A DNA stretch of 64,000 nt from contig MEHQ01001803.1 in assembly GCA_008828725.1 (NCBI GenBank), forward strand, positions 31,593-95,592, read 5' to 3'. The stretch comes from Saccharina japonica. Its lineage: Eukaryota; Sar; Phaeophyceae; Laminariales; Laminariaceae. The first letter of the stretch is position 1. Each line of letters starts with the position of its first letter. A program made the position numbers and the translations under genes. Shown one piece after another: positions 42,448 to 52,999 of this stretch. The notes beneath the pieces were generated by a model. It saw only the letters and a list, made by a program, of their open reading frames with translations. It did no database searches and was not told where the DNA came from.

Positions 42448-42585
42448 AAAACACTGGTGATAAGATAACACACCCCGGTGATAAGATAACACACCCCGGT
42501 GATAAGATAACACACCCCGGTGATAAAATAACACACACCGGTGATAAAATAACACACACCGGTGATAAAATAACACACCCCCTCA
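42448..42585. repeat. 21-bp minisatellite GGTGATAAGATAACACACCCC
   Basis: Six units of GGTGATAA(G/A)ATAACACACC(C)C. The unit ends in the same ACACACCCC found at the tip of the adjoining MITE (42575-42758), so the array may have grown from a MITE end. Confidence 0.85.
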
Positions 42586-42758
42586 GGCGAACTCCAAAGG
42601 TGGCTTTTTCGACAACGGGGACAGTGCAAAACGCCGTGCGACGCGCCTATGAAAATATCTCGACGGGATATTCCCGAAGCCAGAACTTTCGTCGGGTGTG
42701 CCCCTCCCCATCCATGGTTTGGAGAAAATCGGCACGGAAACTCATTCCAGGGTGTGTG
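42575..42758. mobile_element. MITE with ACACACCCCC ends
   Basis: Left end ACACACCCCCTCAGGCGAACTC, right end CTCATTCCAGGGTGTGTGTTAT. Core AAATATCTCGACGGGATATT. Related to 37424-37612. Confidence 0.6.
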
Positions 42759-42759
42759 T

Positions 42760-43048
42760 TATCTTCTTATTATCTTGATTACAGTATACTATATTATTAT
42801 CTCGATTTCAGTGTACTACCATATTATCTGGATTACAGTGTACTATATTAATATCCTGATTAAAGTATACTGTAGTATTATCATCTTGATTGCAGCATAC
42901 CAGGTACTATATTGATATATTGACTACAGTGTATAATCTTATTATCTCGATTACAGTATACTATCTTAATATCTTGATTACAGTATACTATCTTATTATA
43001 TTGATTACAGTGTACTATCTTGTTATCTTGATTACAGTTTACGGTATG
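42760..43048. repeat. Tandem TTATCTTGATTACAGTATACTA array
   Basis: About a dozen degenerate units of 22-25 bp, (A)TTATCTTGATTACAGTATACTAT. It begins immediately right of the MITE end, whose last bases are GTTATCTT, again suggesting growth from the MITE tip. Confidence 0.8.
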
Positions 43049-43059
43049 CACGTCTTTCG

Positions 43060-43740
43060 GGATTGCTGCCGCGCTGCGTGCGTACTCAGCGCGGAGGTCT
43101 ACATGTCCCGCTGATACCTTCTTGCTCCGGGGCAGGAGGCCCCATCCAGTCCAAATACGTACTTCCACTGAACGATCGGCGGTACAAGTAGAACAAAACC
43201 GTATTGTACAACAACAGGTTTCTTCTTTCTGTAGCTAAGCTGATTGTGAGTGAACGGCGTGGTACATAAGTGTTTGAAGTGTATGCTGCACATGATACTG
43301 CCAAATACAGTACCACAATGTTGCGAGTACTGATATTAACTTACGTCGACTGAGACGCCAGGTAGGTCTATTAATAACAGCATTCATACGTAGAGACAGC
43401 AGGAGTAAAACGCTACGGGAAAACTACACGGTGCAGCAGCAAGCGCGTTGAAAGAGTAGAGCCAGCAATTAGCATGCAGCAGCAAGCAATGATATGACAT
43501 GTACATATATATGCGAGCTGTAGACGGATCGTAGGAAAGCAAGTCAATTCGGCAGGCAGCAAGCAGCTTTACATGTAGTCCCGTGAATAGTACGAGTATC
43601 GGTACATAAATATCACACATACCAGTAAGTACAAGGTGAGAAAACGTCAGTAACTCTTGCTACTATTAATAATAGGTCTAACGTTACGGGGGGCCAAATT
43701 TTAGTGATCAGAACCCAAGCTGGACCAAAAAAACATGTAC
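43060..43740. other. Intergenic segment, no recognised feature
   Basis: No exon, RNA gene or repeat family was identified. Open frames here are short and of low-complexity or Cys/His-rich composition. Confidence 0.4.
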
Positions 43741-43749
43741 CCCCTGGCA

Positions 43750-44286
43750 CTATTACGGGAGACCATAGTAAATAGGGACCTACGGTACACAAAAAAAAAC
43801 AGGGCCTTCTTCGGGAAAATTCCCGAGATTTCGGGAATCGAGGTAAATCAACCATATCAAACTAACCAATGCCGAATACCCAATGTTAAAAGCACCACAA
43901 GAAAGACCAAACCACGGCGAATCGAATGACGGCGTTTTCATTTATTTTTACGAAGTAGGAACCGCGGTATGGCCACGGGAATTTTACCACGGGAATTCAA
44001 AAGCAAATTCCCGCGGTAAAATTCCCGTGGCCATACCGCGGCTCCTACATCGTAACAGAAAAAAAAAAAACGTCGTCATTCGATTCGCCGTGGTTTGGTC
44101 TTTCTTGTGGTGCTTTTAACATTGGGTATTCGGCATTGGTTAGTTTGATATGGTTGATTTACTCGATTCCCGAAATCTTCGGGAATTTTCCCGAGGAAGG
44201 CCCTGCAAAAAAACGCATATTTCCCTGTTTTCACTAACAATATTTATATTTGGTTATATTTACTACGATCTTGGTCCTGCGTAATA
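43750..44286. mobile_element. ATTACGGGAGACCATAG-family MITE interrupted by an insertion
   Basis: Left part TATTACGGGAGACCATAG..ACGGTACACAAAAAA and right part CATATTTCCCTGTTTTCACTAA..GGTCCTGCGTAATA are the two halves of one family member. They are separated by the 406-bp foldback element at 43800-44205. Confidence 0.75.
43800..44205. mobile_element. 406-bp foldback element nested in a MITE
   Basis: CAGGGCCTTCTTCGGGAAAA at the left is mirrored by TTTTCCCGAGGAAGGCCCTG at the right. The complementarity runs almost to the centre (GGGAATTCAAAAGCAAATTCCC, about 44000), with a few mismatches and small indels. The CAGGG tip resembles hAT-type ends. The flanks are A runs, so the target-site duplication cannot be fixed. 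High arm identity suggests recent insertion or repeated conversion. Confidence 0.8.
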
Positions 44287-44389
44287 GTGCGATTGGGGGG
44301 TGATAAACACATCATTGGTGTCCCGAGTTACAACGCATCAAACAAGGAGTAGAACGGCACACAGGCGCGGCATGATTCCTTACCCGGAG

Positions 44390-44780
44390 TACTATTACGG
44401 AGGGCCATAGTAAACAGGACCAAATATTGTCAATAAAAAATAGGGAAATGTATAGTTTTTTTTGTGCACCGTAGGTAACTAGGACCAAATATTGTGACTA
44501 AAAATAGGGAATATATATCGTTTTTTGTGAGCACCGCAGGTAAATAGGGGATCAAATATTGTGACTAAAAATAGGGAAATATATCGTTTTTTGTGAGCAC
44601 CGCAGGTAAATAGGGGACCAAATATTGTGACTAAAAATAGGGAAATGTATAGTTTTTTGTGTGGCCGTAGGTGAATAGGACCAAATAATGTGACTAAAAA
44701 TAGGGAAATGTATAGTTTTTTGTGTGGCCGTAGGTATTTTTTACTTGCTATTATCTTCATTTGGTCCCTCATAATAGGCT
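44390..44780. repeat. Tandem derivatives of the ATTACGG MITE
   Basis: After an ATTACGGAGGGCCATAGTAA start, the unit TAGG.ACCAAATATTGTGACTAAAAATAGGGAAAT.TATCGTTTTTTGTG(TG) recurs about five times, ending near CTCATAATAGG. Units are 60-66 bp. Confidence 0.75.
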
Positions 44781-45224
44781 CTCACGCTGCTTTCAGAGCG
44801 GTTGGAATCAACAAAGTTGGCATTGTTTTTAAGTCGCTGTCTCGGGGCCCTCAAAGGCAATAATAAGCTACTTGAGGAGCAAAACGTCCACCAGTAGAGG
44901 GTGGGCTAATGTAATAAGAAAGTAATCAGAGCCCACGATGGACCCAAAAACAAGATATTCCCCGTATGTTTACACGGCATATTTGGTTCTGACTACTATG
45001 AATACGTCCCCCCGTTACAGTAGTTGTGCCTTCAAATAGTTTGGAGACCTTACTGCACGACCGGCTTATGTACCTCCCCCCCTCATGCTTACCGAAGCGT
45101 CATCGAGGTAATATTATTATGTCTGGTCGACGTCAGCTCCTCGGACCATTCTTACGTCGTCAGCTCCTCGGACCATTCTTACGTGATAGCCTGTTTATGG
45201 ACCAAAGAAGGCCGCTTCGATTGG

Positions 45225-45740
45225 TTGTTTATTTAATGTTTAGTGTCATCGACTGCTTAAAGCCGACGCGCCGCTCAATCCCTGTTTTTACAAGTAGAGG
45301 GCCGCTTTGATTGGCGGTTTAAAGCCATTGACTGTTTAACCCCTTAAGAACTGGTTCCACGTATTTGGGGACAAACTACTTGGAATTAGTGTGGAACATT
45401 TTTTTCAGTTACGAGTACTCGTATAAAGGGGTTAAAGCGGACCCGCCGCTCAATCGCTGTTTTTACAGGGCCGCTGTGATTGGCGGTTTAAAGCCAGTCG
45501 CTGTTTTCACAGAGGGCCGGTTTGATTGGCAGTTTAAAGCCATGGGCTGTTTAAAGCCGACCCACCGCTCAATCCCTGTTTTTACCCAAAGCAGGCCCGC
45601 TTCGATTGGCGGTTCAAAGCCATTGGTTGTTTAAAGCCAACGCACCGCTCAGTCCCTCTTTTTTCCAGAGGGCCGCTTTGATTCGCGGTTTAAAAAAGCC
45701 ATTGGCGGTCTAAAGCCATTGGCGGTTTAAAGCCGCCGAC
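45225..45740. repeat. Minisatellite with GGCGGTTTAAAGCC and CCGCTCAATCCCTGTTTTTAC
   Basis: Repeating unit of roughly 60-80 bp: GCCGCTTTGATTGGCGGTTT, AAAGCCATTG.CTGTTTAAAGCC, GACCCACCGCTCAATCCCTG, TTTTTAC. One TTAACC-type MITE half is inserted at 45339-45436. A complementary tail GGGATTGGGCGGTG sits at 45776, so the array can fold. Confidence 0.8.
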
Positions 45741-46109
45741 GCCACCGCCCAATCCCTGTCCTAAGCGTATAACAGGGATTGGGCGGTGCGTCCGCTTTAT
45801 AACCCCTTTCCTGCCCCGAGACAGCAGTGACCGACAAAATGATAGCTTTGGTGTTATCGACCGTCTAGGAGCAGCAGCGTTAGGGTCCGGCAGCACGGGT
45901 AGGCTAGTGATGCGTACCGTGCCCGTGCCACAGTACGAATCCTTCCGTCGCAACCATTGTGACTCGGACATCAACCATTGTATCCTATCATCCCCCGAGA
46001 ACGCAGCTACGTATGTATGTATATAGCTGTCGTTCGTTGCTGAAATCGTGAAAGCTTCTTACCGTCAACGTTTGTTTTTTTTTCTCTTTACGAAGCCTCA
46101 AGAGTGTTT

Positions 46110-46240
46110 CAACAGCCAGTGGATTTTGAACTTTAAACAGCCAATGGCTTTTAGTTAAACTTTAAACAGCTGATGGCTTTTGAAATTCAAACAGCCAATG
46201 GCTTTTAAATTTTTTAAACAACCAATGGCTTTTACACTTC
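46110..46240. repeat. Minisatellite with AACAGCCAATGGCTTTTAAA
   Basis: Four units of 30-37 bp containing the palindrome-like AGCCAATGGCT. The words are complementary to the AGCCATTGGCTGTTTAAA of the array at 45225-45740, so the two arrays are probably related in inverted orientation. Confidence 0.75.
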
Positions 46241-46389
46241 AAAACACGCAAATCAGAGCCGCCCTCTTTCGTCTATAAGCAGACTCGCCTAGGAATGGTG
46301 GGGGGAACCTGACGTAGGGCCGAGCATACAATATCACCTCGATGACACCTCTCTAAAGCTCTCGGCAAGCGGGGGGGGGAGGGGGGGGC

Positions 46390-46413
46390 NNNNNNNNNNN
46401 NNNNNNNNNNNNN
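46390..46413. other. Sequence gap (24 n)
   Basis: A short run of undetermined bases inside a G-rich tract. Confidence 1.
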
Positions 46414-46689
46414 CGCGGGGCGGGGGCCTTTGCACGAGGGGGGGAGAGGGGGGGGGGCGAGCGGCGGGGCGAGGGCTTGCGAGGGCTTCCCGTATAAATA
46501 CGAGTGTCTGCTCTGCTGAGAGAAAGCAAGCTGAGGCTGCAGCCAGTAAAAACGTAAAGAGTACATAGGAACGCACTTATTTATCGTGTTTTTTTACGAA
46601 GGAGGTGTGAAGATGGCGTATTTATATTGGGGAAACGCCCAATATCCTTTTTTCTTTTTTTTTAATCAAAAGTTCAAAAAGGTCGTCAG

Positions 46690-47640
46690 AGTACCAGTAC
46701 CTCCGAGTACCAGTCATTCAAGGCATCAGTACCCTAGGGACTCACGAGGACTCAGTCAGGTCAGCTTTCAGTACCCAAAGTACTCGTAGGGACTCGCGAG
46801 GACTCAGTCATTTCGGCTTTCAGTACCCTCAAAGACTCGCAAGGACTCAGTCATTTCAGCTTTCAGTGCCCTGGGAACTCGCTAGGACTTACGTCATTTC
46901 AGCTTCTGGTACAGCTGGGACTCAGTACTTTAAAATGACTCGGACTCGCGAGTCAACGACTCGAGTCCCGATGACTGGGTACTCATACTTTTGGGGTCGC
47001 CGTTTCGAAAATCTGACGAGCTTTTTTTTGCAATTTTTTTCAAAGGGCGATACGTAACAAAATACCGTGACACACAAAAAAAATGTATTTTCAAGGGCCT
47101 TTTCTTTTCTTTTCGCTTGAACCTTTGGCTCGGTATTCACAAGGACTCAGTCAGTTCAGCTTCTGGTACCCTGCTGGGGACTCGCGAGGACCCAGTCATT
47201 TCAGCTTCTGGTATATACCCTGGGGACTCGAGAGGACTCAGCCATTTCAGCTTCCTGGTACCATGAGTACTCGCATTTTCAGCTTCTGGTACCCTTGCGA
47301 GTACTCAGTCACTTCAGCTTCTGGTACCCTGAGAATTCGCGAGGACTCAAGTCATTTCAACCTCTGGTACCCTGGCGACTCGCGAGGACTCAGTAATATA
47401 GCTTCTGATACTCTGGGGGACTCGCGAGGGCTCAGAAATTTCAGCTTCTGGTACCCTGTGAACTCGCAAGTACTCAGTCATTTCAGCTTCTGGTACCCTG
47501 GAGACTCGCGAGTACTCAGTCATTTCAGCTTCTGGTACTCTGGAGACTCGCGAGTACTCAGTCATTCCAGCTTCTGGTATCCTGGGGATGCAGTTGCTTC
47601 GAAAGGACTCGGGCTCGCGAGTCAATGACTGAAGTCTCGA
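46690..47640 (+). repeat. 42-bp minisatellite, open as 14-residue repeats
   Basis: Unit GGACTCAGTCATTTCAGCTT then CTGGTACCCTGGGGACTCGCGA, about 20 copies with variation. From 47083 to 47628 the plus strand stays open, giving GDSRVLSHFSFWYP-type repeats. The opposite strand is open too. Because 42 is a multiple of 3, open frames can persist without selection. The right part is duplicated at 50308-50870. Confidence 0.85.
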
Positions 47641-47821
47641 TGACTCGGACTCGGGCTCTGACGATCTATGCAAAAACATCAACTTCATCCATTTTAATAC
47701 TATAGAACTTACAACTCGTACATACGTATATAGTACGACACTTGTTGTGCTCTTACATAGCATATGCATATGCAGGGATGTGTAATACGTACCGGATTCC
47801 AGATTCTCAGCGGTTCTCAAA
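47104..47821. repeat. Segmental block C (copy at 50308-51025)
   Basis: 718 bases shared at a constant shift of 3204: the right part of the minisatellite plus a unique tail. It is followed here by block A' and at 51026 by a hAT-like MITE. Confidence 0.9.
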
Positions 47822-49752
47822 TTTTTGTGCACCGTAGGTAACTAGGACCAAATATTGTGACTAAAAATAGGGAATATATATCGTTTTTTGTGAGCACCGC
47901 AGGTAAATAGGGGATCAAATATTGTGACTAAAAATAGGGAAATATATCGTTTTTTGTGAGCACCGCAGGTAAATAGGGGACCAAATATTGTGACTAAAAA
48001 TAGGGAAATGTATAGTTTTTTGTGTGGCCGTAGGTGAATAGGACCAAATAATGTGACTAAAAATAGGGAAATGTATAGTTTTTTGTGTGGCCGTAGGTAT
48101 TTTTTACTTGCTATTATCTTCATTTGGTCCCTCATAATAGGCTCTCACGCTGCTTTCAGAGCGGTTGGAATCAACAAAGTTGGCATTGTTTTTAAGTCGC
48201 TGTCTCGGGGCCCTCAAAGGCAATAATAAGCTACTTGAGGAGCAAAACGTCCACCAGTAGAGGGTGGGCTAATGTAATAAGAAAGTAATCAGAGCCCACG
48301 ATGGACCCAAAAACAAGATATTCCCCGTATGTTTACACGGCATATTTGGTTCTGACTACTATGAATACGTCCCCCCGTTACAGTAGTTGTGCCTTCAAAT
48401 AGTTTGGAGACCTTACTGCACGACCGGCTTATGTACCTCCCCCCCTCATGCTTACCGAAGCGTCATCGAGGTAATATTATTATGTCTGGTCGACGTCAGC
48501 TCCTCGGACCATTCTTACGTCGTCAGCTCCTCGGACCATTCTTACGTGATAGCCTGTTTATGGACCAAAGAAGGCCGCTTCGATTGGTTGTTTATTTAAT
48601 GTTTAGTGTCATCGACTGCTTAAAGCCGACGCGCCGCTCAATCCCTGTTTTTACAAGTAGAGGGCCGCTTTGATTGGCGGTTTAAAGCCATTGACTGTTT
48701 AACCCCTTAAGAACTGGTTCCACGTATTTGGGGACAAACTACTTGGAATTAGTGTGGAACATTTTTTTCAGTTACGAGTACTCGTATAAAGGGGTTAAAG
48801 CGGACCCGCCGCTCAATCGCTGTTTTTACAGGGCCGCTGTGATTGGCGGTTTAAAGCCAGTCGCTGTTTTCACAGAGGGCCGGTTTGATTGGCAGTTTAA
48901 AGCCATGGGCTGTTTAAAGCCGACCCACCGCTCAATCCCTGTTTTTACCCAAAGCAGGCCCGCTTCGATTGGCGGTTCAAAGCCATTGGTTGTTTAAAGC
49001 CAACGCACCGCTCAGTCCCTCTTTTTTCCAGAGGGCCGCTTTGATTCGCGGTTTAAAAAAGCCATTGGCGGTCTAAAGCCATTGGCGGTTTAAAGCCGCC
49101 GACGCCACCGCCCAATCCCTGTCCTAAGCGTATAACAGGGATTGGGCGGTGCGTCCGCTTTATAACCCCTTTCCTGCCCCGAGACAGCAGTGACCGACAA
49201 AATGATAGCTTTGGTGTTATCGACCGTCTAGGAGCAGCAGCGTTAGGGTCCGGCAGCACGGGTAGGCTAGTGATGCGTACCGTGCCCGTGCCACAGTACG
49301 AATCCTTCCGTCGCAACCATTGTGACTCGGACATCAACCATTGTATCCTATCATCCCCCGAGAACGCAGCTACGTATGTATGTATATAGCTGTCGTTCGT
49401 TGCTGAAATCGTGAAAGCTTCTTACCGTCAACGTTTGTTTTTTTTTCTCTTTACGAAGCCTCAAGAGTGTTTCAACAGCCAGTGGATTTTGAACTTTAAA
49501 CAGCCAATGGCTTTTAGTTAAACTTTAAACAGCTGATGGCTTTTGAAATTCAAACAGCCAATGGCTTTTAAATTTTTTAAACAACCAATGGCTTTTACAC
49601 TTCAAAACACGCAAATCAGAGCCGCCCTCTTTCGTCTATAAGCAGACTCGCCTAGGAATGGTGGGGGGAACCTGACGTAGGGCCGAGCATACAATATCAC
49701 CTCGATGACACCTCTCTAAAGCTCTCGGCAAGCGGGGGGGGGAGGGGGGGGC
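47822..49752. repeat. Segmental block A', second copy of 44459-46389
   Basis: Same content as 44459-46389. After the closing G run it continues into different DNA (49753-50307) from that after the first copy (46414-47103). Confidence 0.9.
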
Positions 49753-50307
49753 TAGACGGTTGCGTAGTAAGGTCACCGAAATCTTTGGGAGCACGCCAGA
49801 TGACGGGGGAGGGAGGGAGGGGAGGGAGGGGTGTACTCATGTCATGCGTGGGGCGTAGTCGTATGATATGACCATACACCCTCGCATTCCTACAATGTCG
49901 GGACGGAGCGCGTCGGGTTTTCACCGACAAGCAGGCAGACATCGCTTGCGCCAGGCGCGAAGCGCCGTGAGGTCCGAGGGGGGGGTACTCATGTCGTGCA
50001 CGGCCGTAGTCGTACGACCATAGACTCTCGCATCCCTACAACGCCGGGACGGAACACATTGGGTTTTCACCAACCAGGCAGACATTGGGGGGAAGGGGGG
50101 GGTGCTTATGAAGACGTTCTCGTGCGAGCCCATGCCCTACTGAGACTTTTTGAAAAGCAAGGCGGCCGCAAAAGTAGCACCACTCATAGACCTGCATAGA
50201 CCAAAATATAAAGACAAGTTAGTCTTGATATTCATGCATGCCTGAACGATGCTTATATTTGTGTCCAGCGTGGTATTCAACTACAAATACTCGGAAGAAA
50301 TACATGT
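49753..50307 (-). repeat. Alternative linker D with two CGGTGAAAACCCGAC repeats
   Basis: Contains two minus-strand copies of the dispersed repeat (49833-49975 and 49984-50095), each bounded by G runs. A TTAGTCTTGATATT segment with AAATATAAAGACAAG at its left follows at about 50204-50280. It occupies the place taken by the left minisatellite part in the other allele. Confidence 0.7.
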
Positions 50308-51025
50308 CTTTTCTTTTCGCTTGAACCTTTGGCTCGGTATTCACAAGGACTCAGTCAGTTCAGCTTCTGGTACCCTGCTGGGGACTCGCGAGGACCCAGT
50401 CATTTCAGCTTCTGGTATATACCCTGGGGACTCGAGAGGACTCAGCCATTTCAGCTTCCTGGTACCATGAGTACTCGCATTTTCAGCTTCTGGTACCCTT
50501 GCGAGTACTCAGTCACTTCAGCTTCTGGTACCCTGAGAATTCGCGAGGACTCAAGTCATTTCAACCTCTGGTACCCTGGCGACTCGCGAGGACTCAGTAA
50601 TATAGCTTCTGATACTCTGGGGGACTCGCGAGGGCTCAGAAATTTCAGCTTCTGGTACCCTGTGAACTCGCAAGTACTCAGTCATTTCAGCTTCTGGTAC
50701 CCTGGAGACTCGCGAGTACTCAGTCATTTCAGCTTCTGGTACTCTGGAGACTCGCGAGTACTCAGTCATTCCAGCTTCTGGTATCCTGGGGATGCAGTTG
50801 CTTCGAAAGGACTCGGGCTCGCGAGTCAATGACTGAAGTCTCGATGACTCGGACTCGGGCTCTGACGATCTATGCAAAAACATCAACTTCATCCATTTTA
50901 ATACTATAGAACTTACAACTCGTACATACGTATATAGTACGACACTTGTTGTGCTCTTACATAGCATATGCATATGCAGGGATGTGTAATACGTACCGGA
51001 TTCCAGATTCTCAGCGGTTCTCAAA
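50308..51025. repeat. Segmental block C', second copy of 47104-47821
   Basis: Repeats the 42-bp minisatellite with 14-residue open frame (50329-50832) and its unique tail. Confidence 0.9.
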
Positions 51026-51027
51026 AT

Positions 51028-51449
51028 CAAAGATGTCGGGAGACATGTCAATGTCAAGCTGTCTGTCTGTCAAGGCAAATCCAGCTGTCTAGACATATGT
51101 CCCCAACCCCCCTGGCTGAAAAAGACTCCTAATATATGTGGAAACCCCTATTTTATTTAATTTGTTGCGAGGCTATTTTACTCGTTTGATAAAAAGATAA
51201 TTTCAAATCATCGGTATTCTGCAGTTCAATTTCAATATTTTCTGTAGATCGGACTCGGAAATGTAGCAAAATGCCGAAAAAACAAAATACGCGAAAAAAT
51301 ATCAATTTACCCATTATTGTCAGGCGTTTTTCACAAAGCGGGGATTTTTCGGTAGTGTCCCCTTTTTTTGCTGTCAAGGTCGTCTGTCAAGGTATTTGCC
51401 TTGACGCTGTCTGTCAAGGGGGTGAAAGTGCTGTCTCCCGACATCTTTG
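51028..51449. mobile_element. hAT-like MITE with 8-bp target-site duplication
   Basis: The ends CAAAGATGTCGGGAGACA and TGTCTCCCGACATCTTTG are perfect inverted repeats. They are flanked on both sides by the 8-mer CTCAAAAT (51020-51027 and 51450-51457). Subterminal TGTCTGTCAAGGCAAAT words recur in inverted orientation. An 8-bp duplication is characteristic of hAT transposition. No transposase is encoded. The element is absent after the other copy of block C. Confidence 0.85.
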
Positions 51450-51457
51450 CTCAAAAT

Positions 51458-52850
51458 GACATGCGGTTTCACCTGTGTTGCAGCGCCGACCAAACCTAAA
51501 ATGAACAACTTTCAGATAACGCCTAATTTGTGGAAATCGGGGTTGGGTCAATATCAGCCCCTCACAAGGCCCTTTGCACAGACACCGTGCTCCCCACAGA
51601 AGCCTCCAAATGACACACCACACGCAGAGGACCTCAATCAGGTCATTGTAGAGCCTGTTCGGTAGCTTGATGGGGCTTGGTCCTCCTAGAGTTGGATACA
51701 TTCGATCTCCCGCAGCTGGAAGCAGTTACCACGTAGCAGCTTCGGTCGAAGCAATTACGCCGCCTGTTTACACAATCTTCACGGCCGAGGTCGCGGTGGA
51801 AAGCGTGAACGAAATCGACCAGGACTCCTCCCGTGCTGGTGTCGTATACATATAATACATGCAAGGAAGGTTTTTCCAGGGCGGGAGGCATCGGGATCGA
51901 CATGCTACAGGCGCCGCAATAGGCCTCAGAAGTGTGCCTCAAAAATCAGAGAAGCGTGTACAAAAACGCCAGTCATATATTTCCTGCCGTACGTTTAGTA
52001 TTTTATTTTCGAGAAACAAAAAAAAAAACTCGGTTTGAGCCTATTTGAGCTGTAAAAAATCTCTAGTTTACAGTACAAGAACAACGACCTGGAACCACAT
52101 TTTCAAACTTCAGCGACGAGGTCGCGCACCGTAGAGGCCACGGAATCGGCTGCCACTTTGCCACACTGCTGTGGGTGCGTCAAGGAGTATTTTGAGGGGC
52201 GGGAGATATCCGGATCGACGATATTGATGGAGCTGTGGTGGATTGCATATTTTCCCAAAGGAAAAAAACAGGGGTATTGTTGTTCCAGTTGTCGATTGCT
52301 GAAAGTAAATTTGGCCAAAACACGATTATTTTGTGGGCAGTGCAACACAGGTGTAGTACACCCGGTATACCATCGGGGGGAGGGGCGGGTATCGGCTTTT
52401 TCCTGGTCTATCAGCGCGACAGATAGGCACACCCGGTACCGTTTTTACGGCAGGTAGGTGGTGATACTGCGACTTTCTTGTCAGTCTTGGTCAGGATCAC
52501 TGCTTTTTAGGTGTTTATTTTAGTGTACCACTGGCAGAGCGTAATAGAGTCGTGTACGGTATCAAGCATGTGCAAGGACAGAAAAATAATCTGAGTTGAC
52601 AGAACTGACCGCAATGACCACCTTCATGTCTCCAATGTTTCAAATCTCAAGGTGTTTGTTGGGAGTCGGGAGCAACGATGCTGCGGAATCAAAAATCGGA
52701 ATTCCGGACGCAAAAAAGTATCACAGGAACCATGAGCGCCGTTTCACGTTTTTTTTTTGTGGGTGTCGCTCAGTTACCGAGTGCTGCCACATCAAAAATC
52801 GGATTGTAAGCGAAAGTAAAACATGATGAGCGTGATTCCGCTTTTTTTGG
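51458..52850. other. Unidentified region with open frames
   Basis: Several overlapping frames are open. On the plus strand, 52085-52457 encodes a segment with Cys pairs spaced like a zinc ribbon (CSSC then, 13 residues later, CGQC). On the minus strand, 52432-52103 ends GKVAADSVASTVRDLVAEV. At 51447-51665 a plus-strand frame contains NNFQITPNLWKSGLGQYQP. I recognise no family. Decayed transposase C-terminus or unannotated exons are both possible. Confidence 0.3.
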
Positions 52851-52990
52851 GGGGGGGGGAGGGAGTGGCGCTCCAGCTTTCAGTTGCTGTCTGTCATGAA
52901 CAAGTAAGTGCACCCAGTCAGGCAGCCAAATGATGAGCGTGATTTTTTGGGGGGGGGAGATGGGGGGTGGCGCTCCAGCTTTCAGTTGCT
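52823..52990. repeat. Two-unit direct repeat around G runs
   Basis: ATGATGAGCGTGATT..TTTTTTGGGGGGGG..GTGGCGCTCCAGCTTTCAGTTGCTGTC occurs at about 52823-52889 and 52932-52993. Confidence 0.75.
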
Positions 52991-52999
52991 GTCATAAGT

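Larger units (their letters stand above)
44459..46389. repeat. Segmental block (allele 1 of 47822-49752)
   Basis: 1931 bases repeated at 47822-49752 with a constant shift of 3363. It contains the MITE array, GATTGGCGGTTTAAAGCC minisatellite (45225-45740) and AACAGCCAATGGCTTTTAAA minisatellite (46110-46240). It ends at the gap 46390-46413. No gene was recognised. Confidence 0.9.

Noticed and set aside
42448-42585. CRISPR-like array
   Set aside because: The 21-bp units are directly adjacent without unique spacers, and the genome is eukaryotic. It is a minisatellite.
47083-47628. Repeat protein gene
   Set aside because: Open frames on both strands are explained by a 42-bp unit without stops. 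There is no start context, flanking exon or known family.
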